Shown here piece after piece: positions 7,541-17,732 of a stretch of 64,000 bases of DNA. Each line of letters starts with the position of its first letter. Position 1 is the first letter of the stretch. Made by a program: the position numbers and the translations under genes. The DNA lies in contig NZ_KI421504.1 of the NCBI RefSeq assembly GCF_000473165.1, positions 3,733,070 to 3,797,069 of the forward strand. Reading direction: 5' to 3'. Origin of the DNA: Leisingera aquimarina DSM 24565 (lineage in GTDB: Bacteria > Pseudomonadota > Alphaproteobacteria > Rhodobacterales > Rhodobacteraceae). The notes beneath the pieces were generated by a model. The model was not told where the DNA came from. It saw nothing but the letters and a program-made list of their open reading frames with translations, and searched no databases.

Positions 7541-9831
7541 GCCCGGATCACCTCCGCTTCACGGTCAGCAAGGCGCCAGGCCTGATCCCGCCCCGCGTGA
7601 TAGGGCAGCGGCCAGTTTCCATACCGGTCGCCGATCCGTGCGGCCTCATGCAGCGTCCAATAGGGATCGGCCAGATGCGGGCGGCCGACGCAGACCAGAT
7701 CGGCCCGCCCCGCCATCAGGATCGAATTGGCATGGTCCGCCTCATAGATATTGCCGACCGCCATTGTGGCAATCCCGGCCTCGTTGCGGATGCGGTCGGA
7801 AAACGGCGTCTGGAACATCCGGCCATAGACCGGCTGCGCTTGCGTTGAGGTCTGCCCGGCGGAAACATCAATGATATCCGCACCCGCCGCGGTGAAGGCC
7901 CTGGCAATCTCCACCGCGTCCTCCGGGGTGACGCCGTCATCGCCCACCCAGTCGTTGGCAGATATCCTCACCGACATCGGTTTTCCCTCCGGCCACATCG
8001 CGCGCATGGCCTGGAACACCTCCAACGGATAGCGCAGGCGGTTTTCCAGGCTACCGCCGTACTCATCACCCCGAATGTTCGATTTTGGCGATACAAAGGA
8101 CGAAATCAGGTAGCCGTGCGCCGCATGAAGTTCGATCATATCGAATCCGGCGCGCTCTGCCATCTGCGCAGACGCCACGAATTCGGCCTTGATCCCATCC
8201 ATTTCCGCCCGCGTGATCTCCCGCGGGGCCGGATTGTTGTCCGACCACGGGATGGCCGACGCAGATACCGTTTCCCAATTCCCGTCAGGCAAGGGCGCGT
8301 CCATTTCCTCCCAGCCCAGCTGGGTTGAGCCCTTGCGGCCCGAGTGGCCGATCTGGCAGCAGATCTTAGCGCTGGTCTCGCTATGGACGAAATCCGTCAG
8401 CCGCTTCCACGCCGCCTCATGCTCCGGTGCATAAAGCCCAGGACAGCCCAGCGAGATCCGGCCCTCAGCTGACACACAGGTCATCTCGGTATAGACCAGC
8501 CCCGCCCCGCCCTTGGCGCGCTCGCCATAGTGGATCAGGTGCCAGTCTGTGGGGCACCCCTCCACCGCTTTGTATTGCGCCATGGGGGAGACCACGATGC
8601 GGTTCTGCAGCTCCATCCCGCGCAAACGGTAGGGGGCAAACATCGGCGGCCGCACCGGCGCATTGGCAGGCGCTCCGACCTTGCCCTGAAACCACTTCTC
8701 GGCGCTTTGCAGCCAGTCAGGATCGCGCAGCCGCAGGTTCTCGTGTGAAATCCGTTGCGACCGTGTCAGCAGCGAGTAATTGAACTGCACCGGATCCATG
8801 TCCAGGTAGCGCTCAACCTCCTCGAACCATTCCAGCGAGTTGCGCGCCGCCGACTGCAGCCGCAGCACATCCAGCCGCCGCTCCTCCTGATACCGCTCAA
8901 ACGCGCGCTCCAGCGTCGGCTCGGCACTGACCAGCTCCGCCAGCGCGATGGCGCTGTCAAAGGCCAGCCGCGATCCCGACCCGATGGAGAAATGCGCGGT
9001 GGCCGAGGCATCGCCAAGCAGTACCACGTTCTCGTGGTGCCACTTCTCGCACAGCACCCGCGGGAAATTGATCCACACAGCCGCACCGCGCAAATGCGCA
9101 GCGTTCGACATCAGCCGGTGCCCACCCAGATGACCGGCAAAGATCGCCTCGCAGGTACGGACGGTCTCCTCCTTGCTCATGCCCTTGAACCCCCAGGCCT
9201 CCCAAGTCTCGGCAGAGCATTCGACAATCACCGTCGCGGTGTCCGCATCGAACTGATAGGCGTGGATCCACATCCAGCCGTGCTGTGTCTTCTCAAAGAT
9301 GAAGGTAAAGGCGTCGTCGAACTTCTGATGGGTGCCGAGCCAGATGAACTTGCAAGGCCGCACGTCGATTTCCGGTTCAAAGTGTTCCGCGAACTCATTG
9401 CGAACACTGGAATTCAACCCGTCGCAGCCCACCACCAGATCATAGTCTTTCTGATATTCCACGGCGGATTTGGCCATGGTTTCAAATTGCAGGTCGACCC
9501 CCAGTTCGCGCGCCCGGTCCTGCAGCAGGAGCAGCATCTGCTTACGCCCGATCCCGGCAAACCCGTGCCCGCCGGACACCGTGCGGGTGCCATAGTGCAC
9601 AACCGCAATATCGTCCCAATAGGCAAAGTTTTTGCGGATCATCTCCGCGCTCTTTGGGTCGTTAGCGCTGAGGTTCTCCAGCGCATCATCCGACAGCACC
9701 ACGCCCCAGCCAAAGGTATCATCAGGTTTGTTGCGCTCAATCACCGTGACCTCAGTCTCGGGCTGGCGCAGCTTCATCGAGATAGCAAAGTAAAGACCCG
9801 CAGGCCCTCCTCCCAAACAGGCGACTTTCAT
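7537..9831 (-). CDS. 2-aminobenzoyl-CoA / salicylyl-CoA monooxygenase-reductase fusion
   Basis: A two-domain flavoenzyme of 764 aa. Residues 1 to about 380 form an aromatic-ring FAD monooxygenase: the dinucleotide motif [10 protein letters not shown] at the N-terminus, [12 protein letters not shown], and [18 protein letters not shown]. From about 395 to the end is an Old Yellow Enzyme-type NADH:flavin oxidoreductase ([46 protein letters not shown]). This fusion is the hallmark of 2-aminobenzoyl-CoA monooxygenase/reductase and of enzymes annotated as salicylyl-CoA 5-hydroxylase/oxidoreductase. It hydroxylates, and in the anthranilate case also reduces, the ring. The ATG at 9831 has GAAGGG at good spacing, unlike the ATG at 9837. 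It is the first gene of the operon. Confidence 0.88.
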   Translation of the reverse strand: MKVACLGGGPAGLYFAISMKLRQPETEVTVIERNKPDDTFGWGVVLSDDALENLSANDPKSAEMIRKNFAYWDDIAVVHYGTRTVSGGHGFAGIGRKQMLLLLQDRARELGVDLQFETMAKSAVEYQKDYDLVVGCDGLNSSVRNEFAEHFEPEIDVRPCKFIWLGTHQKFDDAFTFIFEKTQHGWMWIHAYQFDADTATVIVECSAETWEAWGFKGMSKEETVRTCEAIFAGHLGGHRLMSNAAHLRGAAVWINFPRVLCEKWHHENVVLLGDASATAHFSIGSGSRLAFDSAIALAELVSAEPTLERAFERYQEERRLDVLRLQSAARNSLEWFEEVERYLDMDPVQFNYSLLTRSQRISHENLRLRDPDWLQSAEKWFQGKVGAPANAPVRPPMFAPYRLRGMELQNRIVVSPMAQYKAVEGCPTDWHLIHYGERAKGGAGLVYTEMTCVSAEGRISLGCPGLYAPEHEAAWKRLTDFVHSETSAKICCQIGHSGRKGSTQLGWEEMDAPLPDGNWETVSASAIPWSDNNPAPREITRAEMDGIKAEFVASAQMAERAGFDMIELHAAHGYLISSFVSPKSNIRGDEYGGSLENRLRYPLEVFQAMRAMWPEGKPMSVRISANDWVGDDGVTPEDAVEIARAFTAAGADIIDVSAGQTSTQAQPVYGRMFQTPFSDRIRNEAGIATMAVGNIYEADHANSILMAGRADLVCVGRPHLADPYWTLHEAARIGDRYGNWPLPYHAGRDQAWRLADREAEVIRA

Positions 9832-9887
9832 GATCATCCCTTCCCGCTCAGCGCACGTCTCTGAAGGTCAGGATAAGCAGGTCCCAA

Positions 9888-9919
9888 AAAACTTCAAGTA
9901 TAAAGTTTTAAGCTTGAAG
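9888..9919. promoter_or_regulatory. Candidate MarR operator upstream of the aromatic operon
   Basis: Two overlapping inverted repeats lie in an AT-rich patch 57 nt upstream of the operon's first gene. One is AAAACTT (9888-9894) with AAGTTTT (9903-9909). The other is CTTCAAG (9892-9898) with CTTGAAG (9913-9919). Location and symmetry fit a dimeric regulator such as the operon's own MarR protein. Confidence 0.5.
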
Positions 9920-10008
9920 CAAATCGGCACGAAGCTTTAGCACAGCCCCTGCCGGGCCTGCTCAAATTTCCAATGAAATCATCTGCCGGACTCGGGAGGC
10001 CGCGCCGG

Positions 10009-12249
10009 TCAAAGTTCCCGCAGGTATTTCATCACCGCCGGGCGCACCGCCTGATCGCCGCGGTGGCGGGCATCCGAGATGATCTTGCGCAGCTCACCCA
10101 GATCCACCCGCAGCAGCAGCGACTTCACCGGCCCGATGGAGGCCGGGCGCATCGACAGCGTGCGAATACCCATGGCAGCCAGACACACGGCCTCGACCGG
10201 GCGGCCCGCATCCTCGCCGCAGAAGCTCAGCGGCGTGCCTGAGATTGCGCAGCGCTCCACGATCCGCTCGATAAAGCTCAGAAAGCTCACGTTCAGCGTG
10301 TCATAGCGGCGCCGCACCCGTTCATTCTCGCGGTCGGCAGCAAAGAAGAATTGCTTGAGGTCATTGCCGCCGATCGAGATAAAGGCAACCTCGTCAAAGA
10401 ACTTCTGCGGCGCATAGGCCAGCGAGGGTGTTTCCAGCATTGCGCCGATCTCCAGCTCAGCTGGCAGCACATGGCCCAGAATACGCTCGCGCTCGATGGT
10501 CTTGTCCACCTCGGCCTTGGCCGCGCGGTATTCTTCGAATTGGGCAACAAAGGGGAACATGATCGACAGCGGCCGCCCTTCGGCCGAGCGCAACAGCGCC
10601 TGCAACTGCATCCGCATGATGCCAGGCTTGTCCAGCCCCACCCGGATCGCCCGCCAGCCCAGCGCAGGGTTTGGCTCATCCGTAGGTTTCATATAGGGCA
10701 GAACTTTGTCGGAACCGATGTCCAGAGTGCGGAAAATCACCGGTTTGCCATGGGCTGCATCCAGAACCCGCTTGTACAAAGCAACCAATTCCGAGCGCTT
10801 GGGCATCTGATTCCGCACTAGAAATTGCAATTCCGTGCGAAACAGCCCCACACCTTCAGCACCAGAACTATCCAGCGACGGCAGGTCCGCCATCAGACCT
10901 GCATTCATCACCATATTGATGCGCTGACCGTCGGTGGTGACCGCCGGCTTGCTGCGGATTGAGGCATAGCGCTCCTGCGCCTGGGCGTGCATCGCGATCT
11001 TGTCGCGGAAGGCGCCGACAACTGTTTCATCGGGCCGCAGGTGCACCACACCCTGATCGCCATCCACCATGATGTGGTCGCCGTTCAGCGCCTCGGTGGT
11101 GACCCGCTTGGCATTCACTACCAGCGGAATGGCCAGTGCCCGCGCGACAATCGCGGCGTGAGATCCGACCGAGCCCTCCTCCAGCACGATGCCCCGCAGG
11201 CCGCGGCCATACTCCAGAAGATCCCCCGGACCTATGTTGCGGGCGATCAGGATGGGGTTATCCGGCAACTCGGCACCAGTGTCTGCCCCCTGCCCGGTCA
11301 GAATCCGCAGCAAGCGGTTCGAGAGATCATCCAGGTCGCTCAGACGTTCGCGCAGGTAGGCGTCCTGAACCTGGCTCATCCGGGCGCGGGCCTGGGATTG
11401 CTCTTTTTCCACTGCGGCTTCGGCGCTCAGACCGCGGGCGATGTCTTCTTCCATCCGCCGCATCCAGCCTTTGGAATTGGCAAACATACGATAGGCCTCA
11501 AGAACCTGCAGCTGGTCTTTGTCTCCGTTGCGGGAGACTTCCAGCATTTTGTCAACGCCGACCCGCAGTTCCTCGACTGCGCTGTTCATCCGCTCCAGCT
11601 CACGTTGGGGATCGTCGGCAATCGGATTGGTCACGATCACCCGCGGCTCGTGCAGCCAGACGTGGCCTTCTGCCGCGCCTTCCTGGGCGGAGGTGCCGTG
11701 GATCAGAACCGGCTGCTGGTGCAACGGCGACAGGGCCGCGCCTTCGCCGACGAAGGCGCCCAGCTCGGTCATCTCCGCGATGACCATCGCCACCACTTCC
11801 AGCGCATAGACCGCATCGGCTGAAAACTCGCGCCCCTCCTTGGACTGAACCACCAAGACGCCCAGCATCTCGCCCAGCCGCTGCACCGGCACCCCAAGGA
11901 AAGAGGAAAACCGCTCCTCCCCGGTCTCGGGCATATAGCGGAACCCTTTGGCATTGGGCGCATCCGGGGTGTTCACCACCTTGCCGTATTTCGCCACCCG
12001 GCCCACCAGGCCCTCGCCGATGCGCATCCGGGTCTGGTGCACCGATTCGCGGTTCAGACCCTGGGTCGCACACAGCTCCAGCGTTTCCTCGTCGCGGAAC
12101 AGATAGACCGAGCACACCTCGGTTCCCATGCTGTCGGCGATCAGATGGGTGATTTTGTCGAGCCGCGCCTGGCCGGCATCATCGCCCGCCATCGCCTCGC
12201 GCAAGCGAACCAGAAGCTTCCTGCTTTCGGATTCTGTCGTGTCAGCCAT
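10009..12249 (-). CDS. ptsP: PtsP, PEP-protein phosphotransferase (EI-Ntr)
   Basis: First enzyme of the nitrogen-related phosphotransferase chain (746 aa). It takes phosphate from PEP and passes it to NPr. Domains: GAF about 15-165, EI N-terminal helical/phosphohistidine region about 175-390 with active His364 in EEGSVGSHAAIVAR, and the PEP-binding barrel about 400-740 (SGAEGVGLFRTELQF, SIMFPFVAQFEEY, IGGNDLKQFFFAADR, LSFCGEDAGRP). The chosen ATG at 12249 has GGGAGAGGG upstream; the ORF extends to 12282 but lacks such a site. It sits downstream of lysC, separated from it by a hairpin, a pairing often seen in alphaproteobacteria. Confidence 0.94.
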   Translation of the reverse strand: MADTTESESRKLLVRLREAMAGDDAGQARLDKITHLIADSMGTEVCSVYLFRDEETLELCATQGLNRESVHQTRMRIGEGLVGRVAKYGKVVNTPDAPNAKGFRYMPETGEERFSSFLGVPVQRLGEMLGVLVVQSKEGREFSADAVYALEVVAMVIAEMTELGAFVGEGAALSPLHQQPVLIHGTSAQEGAAEGHVWLHEPRVIVTNPIADDPQRELERMNSAVEELRVGVDKMLEVSRNGDKDQLQVLEAYRMFANSKGWMRRMEEDIARGLSAEAAVEKEQSQARARMSQVQDAYLRERLSDLDDLSNRLLRILTGQGADTGAELPDNPILIARNIGPGDLLEYGRGLRGIVLEEGSVGSHAAIVARALAIPLVVNAKRVTTEALNGDHIMVDGDQGVVHLRPDETVVGAFRDKIAMHAQAQERYASIRSKPAVTTDGQRINMVMNAGLMADLPSLDSSGAEGVGLFRTELQFLVRNQMPKRSELVALYKRVLDAAHGKPVIFRTLDIGSDKVLPYMKPTDEPNPALGWRAIRVGLDKPGIMRMQLQALLRSAEGRPLSIMFPFVAQFEEYRAAKAEVDKTIERERILGHVLPAELEIGAMLETPSLAYAPQKFFDEVAFISIGGNDLKQFFFAADRENERVRRRYDTLNVSFLSFIERIVERCAISGTPLSFCGEDAGRPVEAVCLAAMGIRTLSMRPASIGPVKSLLLRVDLGELRKIISDARHRGDQAVRPAVMKYLREL

Positions 12250-12464
12250 TGCCACCCTCTCCCGAGGCCATTTCTCGCGCACCGCCGCCCTGACTGATCT
12301 CCGCAGAACGGATACCCCTCAGAGCAGTACGCCAGTGCTCTCTCCTCCACCCACTTGTCCCACCCCAGCGGAAAAAGTCCAAGTGTTTTTGCAGCATTGC
12401 CCGCAATCAGAGCAACCTGTCACGGCATTGCGCAAAATACCGCCAGCAGCAGGCCAGACACAAC

Positions 12465-12487
12465 AAAGGCGCCGGATCGGCGCCTTT
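12465..12487 (-). terminator. Hairpin downstream of lysC
   Basis: AAAGGCGCC (12465-12473) pairs with GGCGCCTTT (12479-12487) across a 5-nt loop. On the minus strand it is followed by GTTGTG, a weak T-rich tail. It lies 34 nt past the lysC stop. Confidence 0.6.
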
Positions 12488-12520
12488 GCAACTTACAGAT
12501 AACTGTTTCCCGTTGGGCGC

Positions 12521-13759
12521 TTAGCCGACTTTTTCCAGCTCAAAAGCATCATGCAGCGCCTGTACGGCCAGCTCCATGTATTTGCGGTCGATCAGCACCG
12601 ATATCTTGATTTCGGAAGTTGTGATCACCTTGATGTTGACGCCCTCATCCGACAGCACTTTGAACATCTTGGCGGCCACGCCGGACTGCGAACGCATGCC
12701 GATGCCAACCACAGAAACCTTGGCCACATCCTTGTCGGCCAAGAGTTCGGCATAGTTCAGCTCGCCCTTTTCCTTGATTGCCAGCAACGCCTGCTCAGCG
12801 CGCGCCACCTGGTCAGTCGGGCAGGAGAAGGTCATGTCGGTGCGGCCCTCGTCCGAGATATCCTGCACGATCATATCGACATTCACCCCCGCATCGCTGA
12901 GCGTGGTAAAGATGGTCGCCGCGATGCCGGGGCGGTCGGCCACCGACTGCACGGTCAGCTTGGCCTCGTCACGGGAATAGGCCACACCGGCCACAACATT
13001 GGATTCCATGATTTCCTCCTCGGCACAGACCAGGGTACCGGCCTCGTCACTTTGTTCCTCGAAACTGGACAGCACGCGCAGCTTCACTTTATAGCGCATC
13101 GCCAGTTCAACCGAACGGGTCTGCAGCACTTTCGCGCCCAGCGACGCCAGCTCCAGCATTTCCTCAAACGCGATCTTGTCCAGTTTGCGCGCCTTGTCGC
13201 AGATCCGCGGGTCAGTGGTATAAACACCGTCCACATCGGTGTAAATATCGCAGCGCTCAGCCTCAAACGCTGCGGCAAAGGCCACCGCGGTGGTGTCCGA
13301 ACCGCCCCGGCCCAGCGTGGTAATGCGGCCTTCGGGGCTGATGCCCTGGAAGCCGGCCACAACCGCCACTTTCATGCCTTCATCAAACTTGGCGCGAATG
13401 TTTTCCGGCGGGATCTCCTCGATCCGCGCCTGGCTGTGCGCCGAGGTGGTCTTGAGCGGCACTTGCCAGCCCTGCCAACTGCGGGCGGGAACATCCATTT
13501 CCTGCAGCGTCAGCGCCATCAAGCCGGCGGTCACGTTCTCGCCCGAGGACACAATCGCATCATATTCGCGCGCGTCATACAGCGGCGAGGTCTCATCAAC
13601 CCAGCCGACCAGCTCGTTGGTCTTGCCGGACATCGCCGACACGATGACGATCACGTCATAGCCCTTGGCCACTTCAACGCCGACGCGTTTGGCAGCGCGG
13701 CGGATACGGTCCAGGTTGGCGACAGACGTGCCGCCGAATTTCATCACAAGTACGGGCAT
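12521..13759 (-). CDS. lysC: Aspartate kinase
   Basis: Catalyses phosphorylation of L-aspartate, the first step towards lysine, threonine and methionine. The 412-aa protein starts MPVLVMKFGGTS (kinase motif KFGGTS at 7-12) and has GRGGSDTTAVA and YTDVDGVYTTDPR in the amino-acid kinase domain. It ends with two ACT domains (about 265-335 and 345-408; GVNVDMIVQDIS, GVNIKVITTSEIKISV) for feedback control. It is a single monofunctional enzyme of normal length. The start has no overlap with a neighbour, and 179 nt of non-coding DNA lie upstream towards trkH. Confidence 0.96.
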   Translation of the reverse strand: MPVLVMKFGGTSVANLDRIRRAAKRVGVEVAKGYDVIVIVSAMSGKTNELVGWVDETSPLYDAREYDAIVSSGENVTAGLMALTLQEMDVPARSWQGWQVPLKTTSAHSQARIEEIPPENIRAKFDEGMKVAVVAGFQGISPEGRITTLGRGGSDTTAVAFAAAFEAERCDIYTDVDGVYTTDPRICDKARKLDKIAFEEMLELASLGAKVLQTRSVELAMRYKVKLRVLSSFEEQSDEAGTLVCAEEEIMESNVVAGVAYSRDEAKLTVQSVADRPGIAATIFTTLSDAGVNVDMIVQDISDEGRTDMTFSCPTDQVARAEQALLAIKEKGELNYAELLADKDVAKVSVVGIGMRSQSGVAAKMFKVLSDEGVNIKVITTSEIKISVLIDRKYMELAVQALHDAFELEKVG

Positions 13760-13938
13760 ATGGAGCGGGTCTCCCTGCGCTTGCGGGTTTCAGTCCCGTG
13801 CCTCATATGCGAGCGGTCCCTGGAGAGCAAGAGCATGCATTCCCATCGGGCAAGGAAGCTGCGGTTCAGGCTGCCGTTTCAGCGCGGCAAACCGCCACAA
13901 GGATCAGGCGGCGCAATATTTGCCAATCCGCCGGGTGA

Positions 13939-15387
13939 TCAGCTGCGCCAGAAGCGGACAGTCAGCATCGCGTAGACCGCCATCAGCTCCAGCCGCCCGA
14001 TCAGCATCGCCGCGCTCAGGATCCATTTTGCCGGATCATTGAGGGTGGAGAAATTTCCTGCAGGCCCGATGATGTCTCCCAGGCCGGGACCGATATTCGC
14101 CAGGGCGGTGGCCGCACCGGACACCGCGGTTTCAAAATCCAGGCCCGTCAGCGCCAGCGCCCAGGCCACCATGCCCAGTGTCACAATGAAGAACATGAAG
14201 AAAGATATCACCGAGCTGAGCACCTCAGCGTCCACCGGGCGCCCCTCGTAGCGGGTAAAGAACACCCCATGCGGCGAACGGATGCGCTGGATCTGCGTTC
14301 TGACCGAGGCCAGCAGCAGCTGGTAGCGGAAGATCTTGACGGAACAGGCGGTCGATCCCGCACAGCCGCCGATCAGCCCGGTGAAAAAGAAGATCATCAC
14401 CAGAAAGCTGCCCCATTGCATGTAATCCGCACTGGCATAACCGGTGCCGGACATGATCGATGTGATGTTGAACAAGGCCGAGCGCAGCGCCTCTTCACCG
14501 CTGTGCGGATTGGCGTAATACAGAACTCCGGCTGCAACCGCGACCAGAATGCCCAGCGTCATCATGAAGCCGCGGATCTGGCTGTCCCGCAGCATCGGCG
14601 CGCCATGGCCGTTGATCAGCTGCACATAACGCACGAACGGCAGTGCTGCGAGGATCATGAAAACCGCCGCCGCATATTCCACCGGCCCGGCAAAGGCCCC
14701 GAAAGAGGCATCGTAATTGGCAAAGCCGCCGGTGGCGATGGTGGTCATCGAATGCACAAGCGCATCAAACGGCCCCATGCCCATCACCATGTAGACCAGC
14801 ATGCAGGCCATGGTCAGCGACACGTAGATCAACGAGATCTGCTTGGCGATCGCCTGCGCCCGCGGCAGGATTTTGCCAAAAGTGTCAAAGCTTTCCGATT
14901 TAAAGATCTGCATGCCGCCGACCCGCAGCTCGGGCAGGAAAACCATTGCCACAACAATGATGCCGATACCGCCCAGCCATTGCAGGATACCGCGCCACAA
15001 CAGCAAGCCGCGGGGCAGCCCGTCGAGGCCGGAAATCACCGTCGACCCGGTGGTGGTGAGCCCTGACATCGCCTCAAAAAACGCATCGACAAACCGCAGC
15101 TCGGTTGCCCCCAGCATCAGCGGGATCGCCCCGAACAGCGGCAGCGCCAGCCACACGGTGGTGGTCAGCAGGAAGGTCTGGCGGATCGTCAGCCCTTCCT
15201 TGACGCCATTGGCGCAGCTTAAGGCCAGCAGCCCGCCGACCAGAATGGTGAACACCGCACTTTCCAGAAACACATGCCATTCGCCGCGGCCATCCAGCAG
15301 GTCGACCAGCAGCGGGAACAGCATCATGGCTCCCAAGATGACGACCAAAAGGCCAATGACATATCCAACCGGGCGCAGATCCAACAT
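13939..15387 (-). CDS. trkH: TrkH-family potassium uptake protein
   Basis: Inner-membrane K+ translocating subunit of the Trk system (482 aa, about ten hydrophobic segments). Four pore-loop Gly motifs can be seen: GLTTTGSTV, TTIATGGFAN, SIMSGTGYASAD and ANIGPGLG, the selectivity-filter repeats of the SKT superfamily. GLIGGCAGSTACSVKIFR follows the third. It needs the cytoplasmic TrkA gating protein, which is not encoded in this window. It stands alone on the minus strand between a phasin-like gene and lysC. Confidence 0.93.
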   Translation of the reverse strand: MLDLRPVGYVIGLLVVILGAMMLFPLLVDLLDGRGEWHVFLESAVFTILVGGLLALSCANGVKEGLTIRQTFLLTTTVWLALPLFGAIPLMLGATELRFVDAFFEAMSGLTTTGSTVISGLDGLPRGLLLWRGILQWLGGIGIIVVAMVFLPELRVGGMQIFKSESFDTFGKILPRAQAIAKQISLIYVSLTMACMLVYMVMGMGPFDALVHSMTTIATGGFANYDASFGAFAGPVEYAAAVFMILAALPFVRYVQLINGHGAPMLRDSQIRGFMMTLGILVAVAAGVLYYANPHSGEEALRSALFNITSIMSGTGYASADYMQWGSFLVMIFFFTGLIGGCAGSTACSVKIFRYQLLLASVRTQIQRIRSPHGVFFTRYEGRPVDAEVLSSVISFFMFFIVTLGMVAWALALTGLDFETAVSGAATALANIGPGLGDIIGPAGNFSTLNDPAKWILSAAMLIGRLELMAVYAMLTVRFWRS

Positions 15388-15434
15388 GCGGGGCAGCGTT
15401 GGACCTGCGCGCGCTAAGTGTCAAGCCTGCGACG

Positions 15435-16226
15435 CTATTCCTTGCTCTCACCGGCTTTGCCTGCGTTGCGCGCGGGCATCTTCCGCGGCTTGGACGGCTT
15501 GCGCGGGCGTTTTCCTGGCGCCGCCTTCACTGATTGCGCTGGTTTGGCGGCCAGAGGCTCTGTTTCCGGAACGGGCGTTTTCACAGCGAATGACTTTGTC
15601 ACCGCCGCCACTGCGGCAGACTGCGTCGTGTTTTGTTGTTTTTCCGGGCTGCGGCGGCTGGCGGCGGATCCCCGGAATACTGCAGCTGGCTCCGCAGCCG
15701 CATCTGTGTCCGGCTTTCCAGTTGCGCTTGCCTTTGCCTGATTTGCTTTCACCGCCACCGGCTTTGACACTTCCGGCGTCGCAACTGCAGCCTCGGCTGG
15801 CACGGTTTTTTCACCAGCGGCCTTTCCTGCAGCAGCCCGCGCGGCCGGCCTTTGTTCCGCGGTCTTACGCACTGCCGGTTTTCTGGCAATCGCCTTCCTT
15901 TTAGCAGCAGGCTTTGCGTCTGATTGCCCGGCGGGCGGTTGCGTGCCTTTCACTGCGGGCGAAACCAATGTGCTTTCTTTCACAGGCGCTGCCGGTTGCG
16001 CATTCTGCGGCGTTGCAGTTTTCTGCCATGCCGGCTGCGGCACCGCAAGGCCAAGGATTGTCCGCTGCAATTCAAACAAGGAATGCGCGGCCCGCATCTG
16101 CCCCATCGGCGTCGCAATCACTGCTTCGGTCATTTGCCGCCACAGCTTCAGCTGCGTGCCTGCCGTATAGCCTGCCCATTCATGCGCCAAGGCTGAGAAT
16201 GCGCCATGCTGGTGAAAACTGCTCAT
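15435..16226 (-). CDS. Phasin-like protein with histone H1-like Lys/Ala/Pro tail
   Basis: A 263-aa protein in two parts. Residues 1-65 (HEWAGYTAGTQLKLWRQMTE, then a SLFELQRTILGL helix) are amphipathic and resemble a short phasin-type helix. Residues 70-263 are low-complexity and rich in Ala, Lys and Pro (KPAAKRKAIARKPAVRKTAE and similar), very basic at the C-terminus, as in AlgP/histone H1-like domains. Phasins PhaF and PhaM combine polymer-granule binding with such a DNA-binding tail, so a granule-nucleoid linking role is plausible. A CTGC-N3-GCAG site lies about 200 nt upstream. AAGGAG precedes the ATG at 6 nt. The assignment to PHB metabolism is inference. Confidence 0.55.
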   Translation of the reverse strand: MSSFHQHGAFSALAHEWAGYTAGTQLKLWRQMTEAVIATPMGQMRAAHSLFELQRTILGLAVPQPAWQKTATPQNAQPAAPVKESTLVSPAVKGTQPPAGQSDAKPAAKRKAIARKPAVRKTAEQRPAARAAAGKAAGEKTVPAEAAVATPEVSKPVAVKANQAKASATGKPDTDAAAEPAAVFRGSAASRRSPEKQQNTTQSAAVAAVTKSFAVKTPVPETEPLAAKPAQSVKAAPGKRPRKPSKPRKMPARNAGKAGESKE

Positions 16227-16427
16227 CAGATACTCCTTACTTCATGCACCGGTTTTACCCTGCCTGTTCGTGTTGCGGCCGGGCAAAAGAAGGAGAGGCG
16301 CGGCACCGGAGCTGATCCGGGCCTGCAGCAGCGGCAATCGGGTGTAAGTTCCCTGCCCCATGCGCAACGGCTCCCCACAACACCTGGAGAATCCTCCAGG
16401 CGACAGCCTGGATATTACCATGCTTCG

Positions 16428-16438
16428 CTGCACAGCAG
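16428..16438. promoter_or_regulatory. Candidate PhaR-type site (CTGC-N3-GCAG)
   Basis: CTGCACAGCAG lies upstream of the phasin-like gene, within further TGC/GCA-rich sequence. PhaR repressors of Rhodobacteraceae bind TGC-rich sites of this form near phasin genes. A motif this short can occur by chance. Confidence 0.35.
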
Positions 16439-16518
16439 CACAAAAAATGCGGCAACGCAGAAATTACAGGAGGTCAGCCGTGTGCCTGCCTTCAAACCGG
16501 GCACGTCAGCCCGGCAAG

Positions 16519-17622
<1,104 letters not shown>

Positions 17623-17732
17623 CGGCGTTTCCCCCAGTGATACGGCCCATATAGGGTGCGGCAGGCCACCCTCATATACTGTTACGCGGCAATTTTCAAA
17701 ACGGATCCGCCATTTGCGGCAGAACCGGCGCC

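Noticed and set aside
12551-13975. A 474-residue plus-strand frame opposite lysC
   Set aside because: It is a shadow of a clear aspartate kinase gene. Its His/Arg-rich composition is typical of antisense frames in GC-rich genomes.
17623-17732. A Zur box upstream of folE2
   Set aside because: FolE2 genes are often zinc-regulated, but no AT-rich palindrome of the alphaproteobacterial Zur type is visible in this gap.
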